Shown in pieces: positions 8,006 to 14,057 of a DNA stretch of 24,989 nucleotides. The notes below the pieces were generated by a model. That model ran no database searches. It was not told the DNA's origin and saw only the letters and a program-made list of their open reading frames with translations. Every line of letters begins with the position of its first letter. Positions within the stretch are counted from its first letter, which is position 1. The position numbers and the translations under genes are program-made. Source of the stretch: Coprobacillus sp. CAG:605 (GTDB lineage Bacteria; Bacillota_I; Bacilli_A; RF39; UBA660); contig HF998249.1 of assembly GCA_000433255.1 (NCBI GenBank), positions 1 to 24,989 on the forward strand, given 5' to 3'.

Positions 8006-9103
8006 ATGAAAAAATTGCAGAAAAGATTAATTATAACGGGGATTACGTTAGGGGCTTTGTCAAAGTTTTTAACTAATCCTAAGTTAGAAGATAAGTTAGA
8101 TATTGGCAAGTGGTACAAGGTATCACCGGATGGTGGGGTAAATGCGGACGGAAGTAAGTGGCATGGTTTAATAAAGGTTCAGGATACGAGCAAGGTTTTA
8201 ATCTATTTTTATGGCGGTGGGTTAAGTATTGATAGTTTTACAGCTAGTCATGATATGGATTATTTGCAAGATGGCTTTTATTATGCTAAAAGACCTTTAG
8301 ATGGGTTGGAACATTTTGGAATAACTAGTAGTAATCATGATAATCCGTTTAAAGATTATACAATACTTCTAATTCCTTATGCTACTGGAGATATGCATGT
8401 TGGTAATAATAAGTATCATTATAATGATATTTTAGGTAAAAAAAGAGTTTTATATCATTATGGCTATTCTAACTTTATTAAGTATATGGATATGGTTTTG
8501 AAGTATTTGAAAGATATTAAAAGGGTAGTTATAGCTGGTTATTCGGCAGGTGGGTTTGCTGTTTCTATGTTGATGCCAGTAATAAGAAAAAAATATTTTC
8601 CTGAAGTTTTAGATTTTAGTCTTTTAATTGATGCCTCTTTATTAATTACAGATAAGTGGTCAAGTATTTTAAAAGATATTTGGAATAGTCCGGAAGATAT
8701 AAGAAATATTGTAAAAAGCGATAATTTAATATTAGATAGTATTAAAAATGTTAAGGATAAGTATCCCGATACTAAGGTGATGTTTGTTTGCTCTAATAAA
8801 GATAACATTCTTACGAAGTATCAAAATTATTTGGATAATGGGAAGTTTGAAACTACTTCAAAGGCGGTATCAGTTTTTGAAAGTAATTTGAAATCTTTTC
8901 TAAGGGAGTATTCTAAGTTAGATAAATGTTACTATTATATATGGAATAATAATTTAGGTTTAAATGATAAAGTAACACAACATACGATTATTGCTTCACC
9001 GCAATTTTATATTGGTAAGTACAATAATAAAGAAACTGTTAGTACTTGGGTTTTTAATATTATTAATGATGAAGTGGTAGAAAATATTGATGTTGAGGGT
9101 TAA
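8006..9103 (+). CDS. Pectin acetylesterase/Notum-like alpha/beta hydrolase
   Basis: The 365-aa protein follows the kinase by 6 bp and so belongs to the same operon. An oxyanion-hole strand LIYFYGGGLS and the nucleophile motif GYSAGG (S180) match the pectinacetylesterase/Notum family (PF03283) in order and spacing. The best acid and base candidates are D266 (CSNKDN) and H326 (TQHTI), at distances from S180 like those in Notum. Family members remove acetyl or acyl groups from extracellular polysaccharide or protein. The short N-terminus has a modest hydrophobic stretch (about residues 9-24) that could be a signal anchor but is not a clear signal peptide. Its pairing with an ABC/two-component module is unusual. 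The substrate is unknown. Confidence 0.72.
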   Translation: MKKLQKRLIITGITLGALSKFLTNPKLEDKLDIGKWYKVSPDGGVNADGSKWHGLIKVQDTSKVLIYFYGGGLSIDSFTASHDMDYLQDGFYYAKRPLDGLEHFGITSSNHDNPFKDYTILLIPYATGDMHVGNNKYHYNDILGKKRVLYHYGYSNFIKYMDMVLKYLKDIKRVVIAGYSAGGFAVSMLMPVIRKKYFPEVLDFSLLIDASLLITDKWSSILKDIWNSPEDIRNIVKSDNLILDSIKNVKDKYPDTKVMFVCSNKDNILTKYQNYLDNGKFETTSKAVSVFESNLKSFLREYSKLDKCYYYIWNNNLGLNDKVTQHTIIASPQFYIGKYNNKETVSTWVFNIINDEVVENIDVEG

Positions 9104-9109
9104 GAAGAG

Positions 9110-9131
9110 TCAGCTAAAGGCTGATTTTTTT
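9110..9131 (+). terminator. Terminator of the ABC/two-component/hydrolase operon
   Basis: TCAGC (9110-9114), loop TAAAG, GCTGA (9120-9124), then seven T residues. It ends where the 33-bp repeat array begins. Confidence 0.8.
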
Positions 9132-9139
9132 GCAAAGTC

Positions 9140-9238
9140 GTGCCAAAAACGTGTAATTTTTGCCAAAAAGTGGTGCCAAAAACGTGAAACTTTGACAAAA
9201 AAGTCGTGCCAAAAACGTGAAAAAGTTGCAAAAACCCC
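9140..9238 (+). repeat. Three tandem 33-bp direct repeats upstream of the DUF4143 ATPase
   Basis: The identical 14-bp core GTGCCAAAAACGTG occurs at 9140-9153, 9173-9186 and 9206-9219, exactly 33 bp apart. The 19-bp spacers are diverged A/T-rich sequences with related wording (TTTTTGCCAAAAAGTG, CTTTGACAAAAAAGTC, AAAGTTGCAAAAACCCC). Each core contains CGTG-like ends 11 bp apart. The last core stops 6 bp before the -35 element of the next gene, so the array is well placed as a set of operator or activator sites. No protein binding them can be named from sequence. Confidence 0.85.
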
Positions 9239-9254
9239 TGATATATAGTAAAAT
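9226..9254 (+). promoter_or_regulatory. Promoter of the DUF4143 ATPase gene
   Basis: TTGCAA (9226-9231), 17-bp spacer, TAAAAT (9249-9254). The -35 lies in the spacer part of the third 33-bp repeat. An AGGAG ribosome binding site follows at 9262-9266. Confidence 0.65.
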
Positions 9255-9273
9255 GACAATATAGGAGATTGAA

Positions 9274-10578
9274 ATGAAAAGAAAAATTTATAATGATTTA
9301 ATTAAATGGAAAGAGCAAACTTCACATAAACCATTAATGATACTTGGGGTAAGACAATGCGGTAAGACATATATTATTAATGAATTTTGTCAAAATGAAT
9401 ATAAAAATGTTGTTCAAATTAATTTATTACAAAGAGATGATATAGTTAAACTATATGAAACTGATTTAACATCTGATGAAAAATTTAATCGTCTTAAGTT
9501 GATTTTAAATAGTGAATTAGAAGCTGAAGATATAATATTTTTTATTGATGAAATTCAGGTATCAGAAAGGCTTATTGCCGAATTAAAATATTTTTGCGAA
9601 TGTCATCCTAAAATGAATATTATTTGTGCCGGTTCTTTATTAGGAGTAAAATTAAATCGTTCGAGAAGTACTTTCCCTGTAGGAAAAGTAAAAATGTTAA
9701 ATTTATACCCTATGGATTTTGAAGAATTCTTAATTGCGTTAGACCAAAATATGCTTCTTGACTATATTAAAGAGTGCTATAATGCCAATAAACAAATGGG
9801 AGAAGCTTTACACGAAAAAGCTATGAACTTATATAGATGTTATATGGTTACCGGTGGTATGCCAGAAAGCGTTAAAAATTTTGTTAGTGCTAATTTTGAT
9901 TACATAAATTATGATACTAATATTTTAAAAGATATCCTAGAATCTTACTTTAATGATATGAATAAATATGTTATAGGAGATGCTGAAGCCTTGAAGATAA
10001 GAGCACTTTATAATTCACTTCCATCTCAACTATTAAACTTATCTAGTAAGTTTCAATACTCTAATATTTCTAAAGATGCAAGGTCAAGAGATTATGCAAC
10101 TTCTTTGGCGTGGTTAGAGGCTAGCAATATGGTATTAAAATGTAAATGCGTTAAAACGCCAAGCATTCCTTTAGAAGGATATATTGATGAGAATGTTTTT
10201 AAGCTTTATTTAAGCGATGTTGGTATACTAAATGCTATGTTAGATATTAAAGCTTTAGATGTATTAAATGATAATCTTTCATTATATAAAGGAATTATGG
10301 TTGAAAATTATGTGGCAAGTCAGTTAGTAGCTAAAGGATATAGATTATATTATTGGAAAAATAGTAATACTTCAGAAGTCGATTTTATTTTGTATACTGA
10401 TGAGGGTATTATTCCTGTTGAAGTTAAAGCTGGGAAGTCTACTCAGGCCAAAAGTTTAAGTGTTTATAGTAATTTATATAATCCTAAGTATGCAATAAGA
10501 ATAAGTGCTAAAGACTTTGGATATAATCCAGAAACTAAAATTAAGTCTGTTCCTTTATATGCTGTGTTTTTAATTTAA
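9274..10578 (+). CDS. AAA_14/DUF4143-family ATPase
   Basis: This 434-aa protein has the standard layout of the family: an N-terminal AAA ATPase with Walker A GVRQCGKT (residues 25-32) and Walker B IIFFIDE (87-93), a sensor region GSLLGVK, a helical linker, and a C-terminal DUF4143 domain. The C-terminal domain carries a PD-(D/E)XK-like motif, with EVDF at 368-371 and EVK at 383-385. These proteins are abundant in gut bacteria and archaea; some are linked to mobile or stress functions, but the physiological role is largely unknown. The gene is a single transcription unit behind its own promoter. The ordered repeat array upstream suggests dedicated control. The start is supported by AGGAG with 7-bp spacing. 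Confidence 0.9.
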   Translation: MKRKIYNDLIKWKEQTSHKPLMILGVRQCGKTYIINEFCQNEYKNVVQINLLQRDDIVKLYETDLTSDEKFNRLKLILNSELEAEDIIFFIDEIQVSERLIAELKYFCECHPKMNIICAGSLLGVKLNRSRSTFPVGKVKMLNLYPMDFEEFLIALDQNMLLDYIKECYNANKQMGEALHEKAMNLYRCYMVTGGMPESVKNFVSANFDYINYDTNILKDILESYFNDMNKYVIGDAEALKIRALYNSLPSQLLNLSSKFQYSNISKDARSRDYATSLAWLEASNMVLKCKCVKTPSIPLEGYIDENVFKLYLSDVGILNAMLDIKALDVLNDNLSLYKGIMVENYVASQLVAKGYRLYYWKNSNTSEVDFILYTDEGIIPVEVKAGKSTQAKSLSVYSNLYNPKYAIRISAKDFGYNPETKIKSVPLYAVFLI

Positions 10579-10606
10579 AAAGTGGTTAGTTTTCTAAAAC
10601 TAGAGC

Positions 10607-10635
10607 TTGTCAAAACAAATAATAAATGGTAAAAT
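10607..10635 (+). promoter_or_regulatory. tRNA-Glu promoter
   Basis: TTGTCA (10607-10612), 17-bp spacer, TAAAAT (10630-10635), about 22 bp before the mature tRNA 5' end. Confidence 0.7.
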
Positions 10636-10657
10636 GTTAATGTCTTAGACAAGTTAT

Positions 10658-10734
10658 GGCCTGTTGGTGAAGTGGCTTAACACATTGCCCTCTCAAGGCA
10701 ACATTCATGGATTCGAATTCCATACAGGCTACCA
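10658..10734 (+). tRNA. tRNA-Glu, anticodon CUC, CCA encoded
   Basis: The cloverleaf folds completely: acceptor GGCCTGT with ACAGGCT (one G-U at the first pair), D stem GTG/CAC, anticodon stem TTGCC (10685-10689) with GGCAA, loop CTCTCAA with anticodon CTC at 10692-10694, five-base variable loop, T arm ATGGA-TTCGAAT-TCCAT, discriminator A and a genomic CCA. It reads GAG codons. Low-GC Firmicutes usually manage with the UUC isoacceptor alone, so this is probably an additional isoacceptor. It is a stand-alone unit with its own promoter and terminator. Confidence 0.95.
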
Positions 10735-10745
10735 TTAGAATATTA

Positions 10746-10769
10746 AAGTCCCATTGTGGGACTTTTTTT
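10746..10769 (+). terminator. Terminator of the tRNA-Glu gene
   Basis: AAGTCCCA (10746-10753), loop TTG, TGGGACTT (10757-10764), followed by a T run to 10769. Confidence 0.9.
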
Positions 10770-10822
10770 CATATAATAGGGTTTTCTTAATAATTAATTA
10801 AATTTGAGTTTTTTAAAATCTA

Positions 10823-10851
10823 TTGATGTACGTATGTTACTTATGTATAAT
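10823..10851 (+). promoter_or_regulatory. Promoter of the 206-aa hypothetical gene
   Basis: TTGATG (10823-10828), 17-bp spacer, TATAAT (10846-10851). A strong AAAGGAG ribosome binding site follows before the ATG at 10918, leaving a leader of about 60 bases. Confidence 0.65.
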
Positions 10852-10917
10852 AGAAATATATTTAAAAATTAAGAAAATACCATTTAAAATAAGATATTTC
10901 TTAAAAAGGAGATAAAA

Positions 10918-11538
10918 ATGAAAAGATTAGATTTGGAAGAATTTTACCAAGATAGTAATCAATATTATCAAGGATTTAATAATAATATTCCTGAAGGTTT
11001 AGGAGGAGTTATTTTAATTACTGATAAACAAAGTATTGGAGTATATAATGTTTCGAAGAAAGATATTAATGGTAATGATATTATTGGACTAGGTAGTCAT
11101 GGAAGTACGGTTGAAAGTATTTTAGCTAGTATTTTTAATGTACAACTAGAGGGTAATAGTAATAAAAGAATGCGTATGTTAAATCAGGCTATACCTGGTT
11201 GTGAGTTTAATTATGTATATGTAAGATTAGTTAATGAGATTAATAATAAGTTTGTAACAGTACAGATACCGGGATTAGTAAATGATTATCAATATGGTAA
11301 ACTTACTTTCTTAAATGATATCTTTAAGATATTAAATGTAAAAACATATGCGGAGATTACTAAGTATAATCCCAACAAAATGGATTATGATAATACTTTT
11401 GTTGATGTTAAGTTAGATAGTTTAGATGATGCTTTAATGTACTTAAAGAATAATAATAAAATTGGGCTATTAAAGGGTAATGATAAGGAAATACTATATA
11501 AGTATGATGAAGAGTTTGATTTAGGTATTTCAAGATAA
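10918..11538 (+). CDS. Hypothetical protein, 206 aa
   Basis: I do not recognise this family. The protein looks soluble and mixed alpha/beta: a beta-rich N-terminal half with GGVILITDKQSIGVYNVSKK and a conserved-looking LGSHGSTVESILASIF turn, then VYVRLVNEINNKFVTVQIP and an acidic C-terminal tail. There is no signal peptide or membrane segment. It has its own promoter and a strong ribosome binding site 7 bp before the ATG, so it is very likely expressed. The decayed RhuM gene begins 20 bases after the stop and may once have shared its transcript. Confidence 0.75.
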   Translation: MKRLDLEEFYQDSNQYYQGFNNNIPEGLGGVILITDKQSIGVYNVSKKDINGNDIIGLGSHGSTVESILASIFNVQLEGNSNKRMRMLNQAIPGCEFNYVYVRLVNEINNKFVTVQIPGLVNDYQYGKLTFLNDIFKILNVKTYAEITKYNPNKMDYDNTFVDVKLDSLDDALMYLKNNNKIGLLKGNDKEILYKYDEEFDLGISR

Positions 11539-11558
11539 TAACAAATTAGGATGTTAAG

Positions 11559-11936
11559 ATAAAAAATGAAATAGTATTATTTGAAAATCAAAATGTAAAA
11601 TTAGAAGTTAATATGAAGGATGAATCTGTATGGTTAAATCGTGAACAGTTATCAATATTATTTGATAGAGATGTTAAAACTATATTAATAATGCTTTAAA
11701 AGAAGAACTTGATGGCTCAGTTGTCGCAAAATTTGCGACAACTGCAAAAGATGGAAAAAACTGTTAAATTAATAGATATTGCTAATAGAGCAAATGAAAA
11801 TCTAGAAAGTGCTGATGCCAAAGAAATTTTAAAAGTAATTGGAAACTACTCTAAGGCTTTAGACCTTTTAGATGATTATGATCATCGGACTTTATTAAAA
11901 CCAAAGAAAAGTATTTCGTTAGTTAAAAATATCTAA
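11559..11936 (+). pseudogene. Decayed RhuM-family gene
   Basis: Three fragments in order match the RhuM (virulence RhuM/Fic-N-like) family. Frame 1 reads NEIVLFENQNVKLEVN and DESVWLNREQLSILFDRDVKT. After an indel near 11685 a second frame reads INNALKEELDGSVVAKFATT. The third piece (to the TAA at 11936) contains ESADAKEILKVIGNYSKAL and LDLLDDYDHRTL. The expected start is ATA at 11559-11561, seven bases after AGGA, where relatives have ATG. At least one short deletion has removed the GKH-like segment, and the whole central region between DGK and TVKLIDIANRA is missing. The C-terminus is also cut short. The third fragment alone could be read as a 75-aa peptide but is unlikely to be functional. 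It is a relic of an accessory gene. Confidence 0.8.
11718..11744 (+). repeat. 27-bp near-perfect palindrome inside the RhuM relic
   Basis: Two 13-bp arms (11718-11730 and 11732-11744) around a single central A are exact reverse complements. The arms spell GTTGTCGCAAA/TTTGCGACAAC and code for the conserved VVAKFATT segment of RhuM proteins. No T tract follows, so it is not a standard terminator. Confidence 0.8.
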
Positions 11937-11959
11937 TTAATTTTCTCGACTCAACTTCT

Positions 11960-11977
11960 AGTTTAGTTAACTAAACT
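11960..11977. repeat. 18-bp perfect palindrome in the gap after the RhuM relic
   Basis: AGTTTAGTTAACTAAACT is its own reverse complement. The 175-bp gap from 11937 to 12111 holds no gene. The palindrome could be a dimeric operator or the remains of a hairpin; it is too AT-rich and lacks a loop and T run for a good terminator. Confidence 0.5.
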
Positions 11978-12111
11978 TACAATTTATTTAAAAAATAATC
12001 CTTGTTAGATACAATTTTAATATCGGCAAAGGAGAAGCTAATAAGTAATTATTAAGTTAATTGCTGGTAATTAGTGTTTAGTACAATATATATAAATTAG
12101 AGGAGAGTTTA

Positions 12112-12489
12112 ATGGAATATTATATAAAAAGTAAGGAAGATTATTTGTATACTTTAAAAAGGTTAGAAAAGAAATGTAGTTATATTGAGATATCTTTAAT
12201 GGGTAATGTTTTAGTAAATGATATTATTCTTAATTGTATGGATGATGTTATATATCGGAAGAAGATAGAAAAAGATGATACAGAAGATAGTTTAGTAGGG
12301 ATTAAAGCTTCGAAAGAATTGTATAAAATTTTGGAAAATTATATTCCCGTATGGCGTTATAAAGAAGTTTATAATAGTTTGGCGTTGAATGAAATTATTG
12401 CGTTTTATGATAAAGATAATAATTTTATTATTGATACGGCTTTAGAAGATAATTATATTTTAGTTGGGGAAAAAAGTATAAAATACTAG
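12112..12489 (+). CDS. Hypothetical protein, 125 aa
   Basis: No family recognised. The protein is acidic and probably soluble, with an N-terminal helix (SKEDYLYTLKRLEKKCSYIE), alternating strands, and a C-terminal pair of strands (EIIAFYDKDNNFIIDTAL, YILVGEKSIKY). There is no membrane segment or cysteine motif. An AGAGGAGAG ribosome binding site 4-5 bp before the ATG supports the start. It ends in a bidirectional terminator shared with the convergent nitroreductase gene. The upstream promoter is unclear: TACAAT at 12082-12087 has no good partner at 17 bp. Confidence 0.75.
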   Translation: MEYYIKSKEDYLYTLKRLEKKCSYIEISLMGNVLVNDIILNCMDDVIYRKKIEKDDTEDSLVGIKASKELYKILENYIPVWRYKEVYNSLALNEIIAFYDKDNNFIIDTALEDNYILVGEKSIKY

Positions 12490-12506
12490 TTATTAAAGAA
12501 TGACTA

Positions 12507-12543
12507 TAATAAAATTGACTAAGATGATTAGTCAATTTTATTA
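12507..12543. terminator. Bidirectional terminator between convergent genes
   Basis: A perfect 16-bp stem (12507-12522 with 12528-12543) with a GATGA loop has A-rich and T-rich outer ends, so it can stop transcripts from either side. The stop codon of the minus-strand nitroreductase lies inside it. Confidence 0.85.
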
Positions 12544-13058
12544 GTTTGAATCCGGTTTTGAGGTAATATTCTTGGAATATATTTTTCTGTGGTATGACCA
12601 ATAATGATACCACAACAAGGAATAAATCCTTCTTCTAGGTTTAATTTAGCAACTAGGGATTTATTTTGCGCTAGCGCAATAATAGCACCCCAAATGTAGC
12701 AAGAACCAAGGTTAAGCTCAACAGCACCTAAGGCCATGTTATGAGCAACAATGGCACAATTGGAATAGGCAACGTTTTGATTTTCTAAAACTTGATTAGA
12801 AGAAACAATGATTAGGGTTTTAGCGCCGTATAATGGTTTATAGTCCTCTTTATGCATGAAGGTACATGCATTTTCTTCAATACTTTCTAATAGTTCTTGA
12901 TTTTTAATGACAGTTAATCTTAAAGAGTCATATTGTTTCATTCCAACTGGGCTACACCAAGCACATTCTAAGATTGTAGTTAAATCGTTATCACTAACTG
13001 GTTCTTCAGTATAGGAGCGCACTGATTTTCTTTTGTTTAAAGTTTCTAATGTATTCAT
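12528..13058 (-). CDS. Nitroreductase-family flavoprotein
   Basis: The 176-aa protein starts with the FMN-phosphate binding signature RKSVRSYTEEPVSDNDLTTI, followed by the SPVGMKQYDSLRLTVI segment that corresponds to the SP(S/N)..N.QPW region of nitroreductases. AVELNLGSCYIWGAI and GFIPCCGIIIGH match the conserved second flavin-contacting region and the final strand. Family members are dimeric FMN enzymes that use NAD(P)H to reduce nitroaromatics, quinones or other acceptors; the physiological substrate here is unknown. AAAGGA precedes the ATG by about 7 bp. The gene is monocistronic, with an extended -10 promoter. Confidence 0.9.
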   Translation of the reverse strand: MNTLETLNKRKSVRSYTEEPVSDNDLTTILECAWCSPVGMKQYDSLRLTVIKNQELLESIEENACTFMHKEDYKPLYGAKTLIIVSSNQVLENQNVAYSNCAIVAHNMALGAVELNLGSCYIWGAIIALAQNKSLVAKLNLEEGFIPCCGIIIGHTTEKYIPRILPQNRIQTNKID

Positions 13059-13079
13059 AAATTATCCTTTCTAGGTTTT

Positions 13080-13088
13080 ATTATACCA
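13080..13088 (-). promoter_or_regulatory. Extended -10 promoter of the nitroreductase gene
   Basis: On the minus strand the sequence reads TGGTATAAT, an extended -10. The region 17 bp further upstream (GTTTTA) is a poor -35, consistent with extended -10 dependence. Confidence 0.6.
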
Positions 13089-13104
13089 ATTTTTGTAAAA
13101 ATTA

Positions 13105-13369
13105 AAACCCTCTAGTTGCTTAGTGATCTAGAAGGTTTAGAGTTGATAGACTATTATGACCTAAAAATATTGTGATATTCCATGATAACTTTTAAAAGAG
13201 TGCCAAAATTTTATTTTAGTCTTAGAAAGGAGCGACTTTTTCTTAAAAATTGGTGGATATAGTCTATCAACATATTTGACACTCTTTTTATTTGAGAGAG
13301 AATGGAAAGAAAGTGTATGAAATCCATATGTGTTCAAGGAAAAAATATGTATTATTTCTCTCTCGAGAG
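13105..13369. repeat. Gene-free region with nested and interleaved inverted repeats
   Basis: The 13059-13585 gap holds no convincing gene. It contains an 11-bp stem with one mismatch (13105-13115/13128-13138), a perfect 13-bp stem GTTGATAGACTAT (13142-13154/13259-13271), a 12-bp stem with one mismatch AAAAGAGTGCCA (13194-13205/13277-13288), and a 9-bp stem GAGAGAGAA (13294-13302/13356-13364) next to the palindrome CTCTCGAGAG. The 13- and 12-bp stems interleave in the order A-B-A'-B'. It could be a structured RNA, a small non-autonomous element with GAGTG(C/T)CAAA-like ends, or an IS remnant. No known riboswitch or RNA family was recognised. The part from 13370 to 13540 is AT-rich, with only weak repeats (GCAGAAT/ATTAAAAAAAC at 13467 and 13498). 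Confidence 0.6.
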
Positions 13370-13541
13370 GTAATATACTATCTTTTAAGTATTAGAGCAA
13401 ATTGCAGTTTTTCAATTTCTGTAAGCTAAAATATATCATATTGGATATAAAATTATTAAAAATCGTGCAGAATTTAAAAAACAGCATGATAAATTATGCA
13501 GAAATTAAAAAAACGTAGAATTACAAGTTTTTAGACATTTT

Positions 13542-13571
13542 TTGCCAAAAGCTGGGGGAGTATGATAAAAT
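13542..13571 (+). promoter_or_regulatory. Probable promoter of the ybaK gene
   Basis: TTGCCA (13542-13547), 18-bp spacer, TAAAAT (13566-13571). The predicted start of transcription lies at about 13578, almost on the first ATG, so the leader is absent or only a few bases long. Confidence 0.45.
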
Positions 13572-13585
13572 TATGAGGGATGGAT

Positions 13586-14056
13586 ATGGAAAAAACAAAT
13601 GTAATGCGAATATTAGATAAAGAACATATTAAGTATCAAGCTTATGACTATACAAAATTAAATGTGATAAGTGGTAGGGATGTAGCGACTGCTTTAGGAG
13701 AAGACCCTAATCATGTTTTTAAAACCTTAGTAACAGTAGCAAAATCGAAGGAACATTATGTCTTTGTCTTACCAGTAAATAAAGAATTGGATTTAAAAAA
13801 GTGCGCTAAGGCTGTGAATGAGAAAAGTATTGAAATGGAATTATCGAGAAATCTTTTGGGTTTAACGGGTTATATTCATGGTGGTTGTTCACCAATTGGT
13901 ATGAAGAAACATTTTAAAACGATAATCGCTATGGAGGCTGGCAGTTTAGATACTATAATAGTTAGTGGTGGCAAGATAGGTTATCAAATAGAGATAAGCT
14001 TAGAAGATTTAAAAAGAATAGTTAATTATGAATTAAAAGATATATGTGAGGAATAA
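13586..14056 (+). CDS. ybaK: Cys-tRNA(Pro)/prolyl-tRNA editing protein YbaK/EbsC
   Basis: The protein of 156 aa (158 from the alternative ATG at 13580) is a free-standing trans-editing domain that deacylates misacylated tRNA, classically Cys-tRNA(Pro). It has the family landmarks: a short N-terminal helix and YDY strand, the conserved lysine in HVFKTLVT, FVLPVNKELDLKK, and the GGCSPIG loop that shapes the active site. I prefer the ATG at 13586 because GAGGG lies 6 bp before it, whereas it would abut the ATG at 13580. If the promoter above is right, however, the transcript might start between them, favouring the first ATG without a leader. The next gene begins one base after the stop, so the two form an operon. 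Confidence 0.9.
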   Translation: MEKTNVMRILDKEHIKYQAYDYTKLNVISGRDVATALGEDPNHVFKTLVTVAKSKEHYVFVLPVNKELDLKKCAKAVNEKSIEMELSRNLLGLTGYIHGGCSPIGMKKHFKTIIAMEAGSLDTIIVSGGKIGYQIEISLEDLKRIVNYELKDICEE

Positions 14057-14057
14057 G

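Noticed and set aside
9132..9240. CRISPR array
   Set aside because: Only three 14-bp cores, short AT-rich related spacers, no cas genes, and a promoter directly attached; the geometry suits binding sites better.
10580..10606. Terminator of the DUF4143 gene formed by TAGTTT/AAACTA
   Set aside because: The stem is only six A/T-rich pairs, and no T tract follows; transcription may read on to the tRNA terminator.
13105..13138. Factor-independent terminator at the 11-bp inverted repeat
   Set aside because: It has a 12-base loop, one mismatch and no T run on either strand, and it lies upstream of both neighbouring genes, not downstream of one.
13303..13374. Short plus-strand reading frame of 23 codons after GAGAGAGA
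   Set aside because: The purine run is one arm of an inverted repeat, the peptide has no recognisable features and no promoter is evident.
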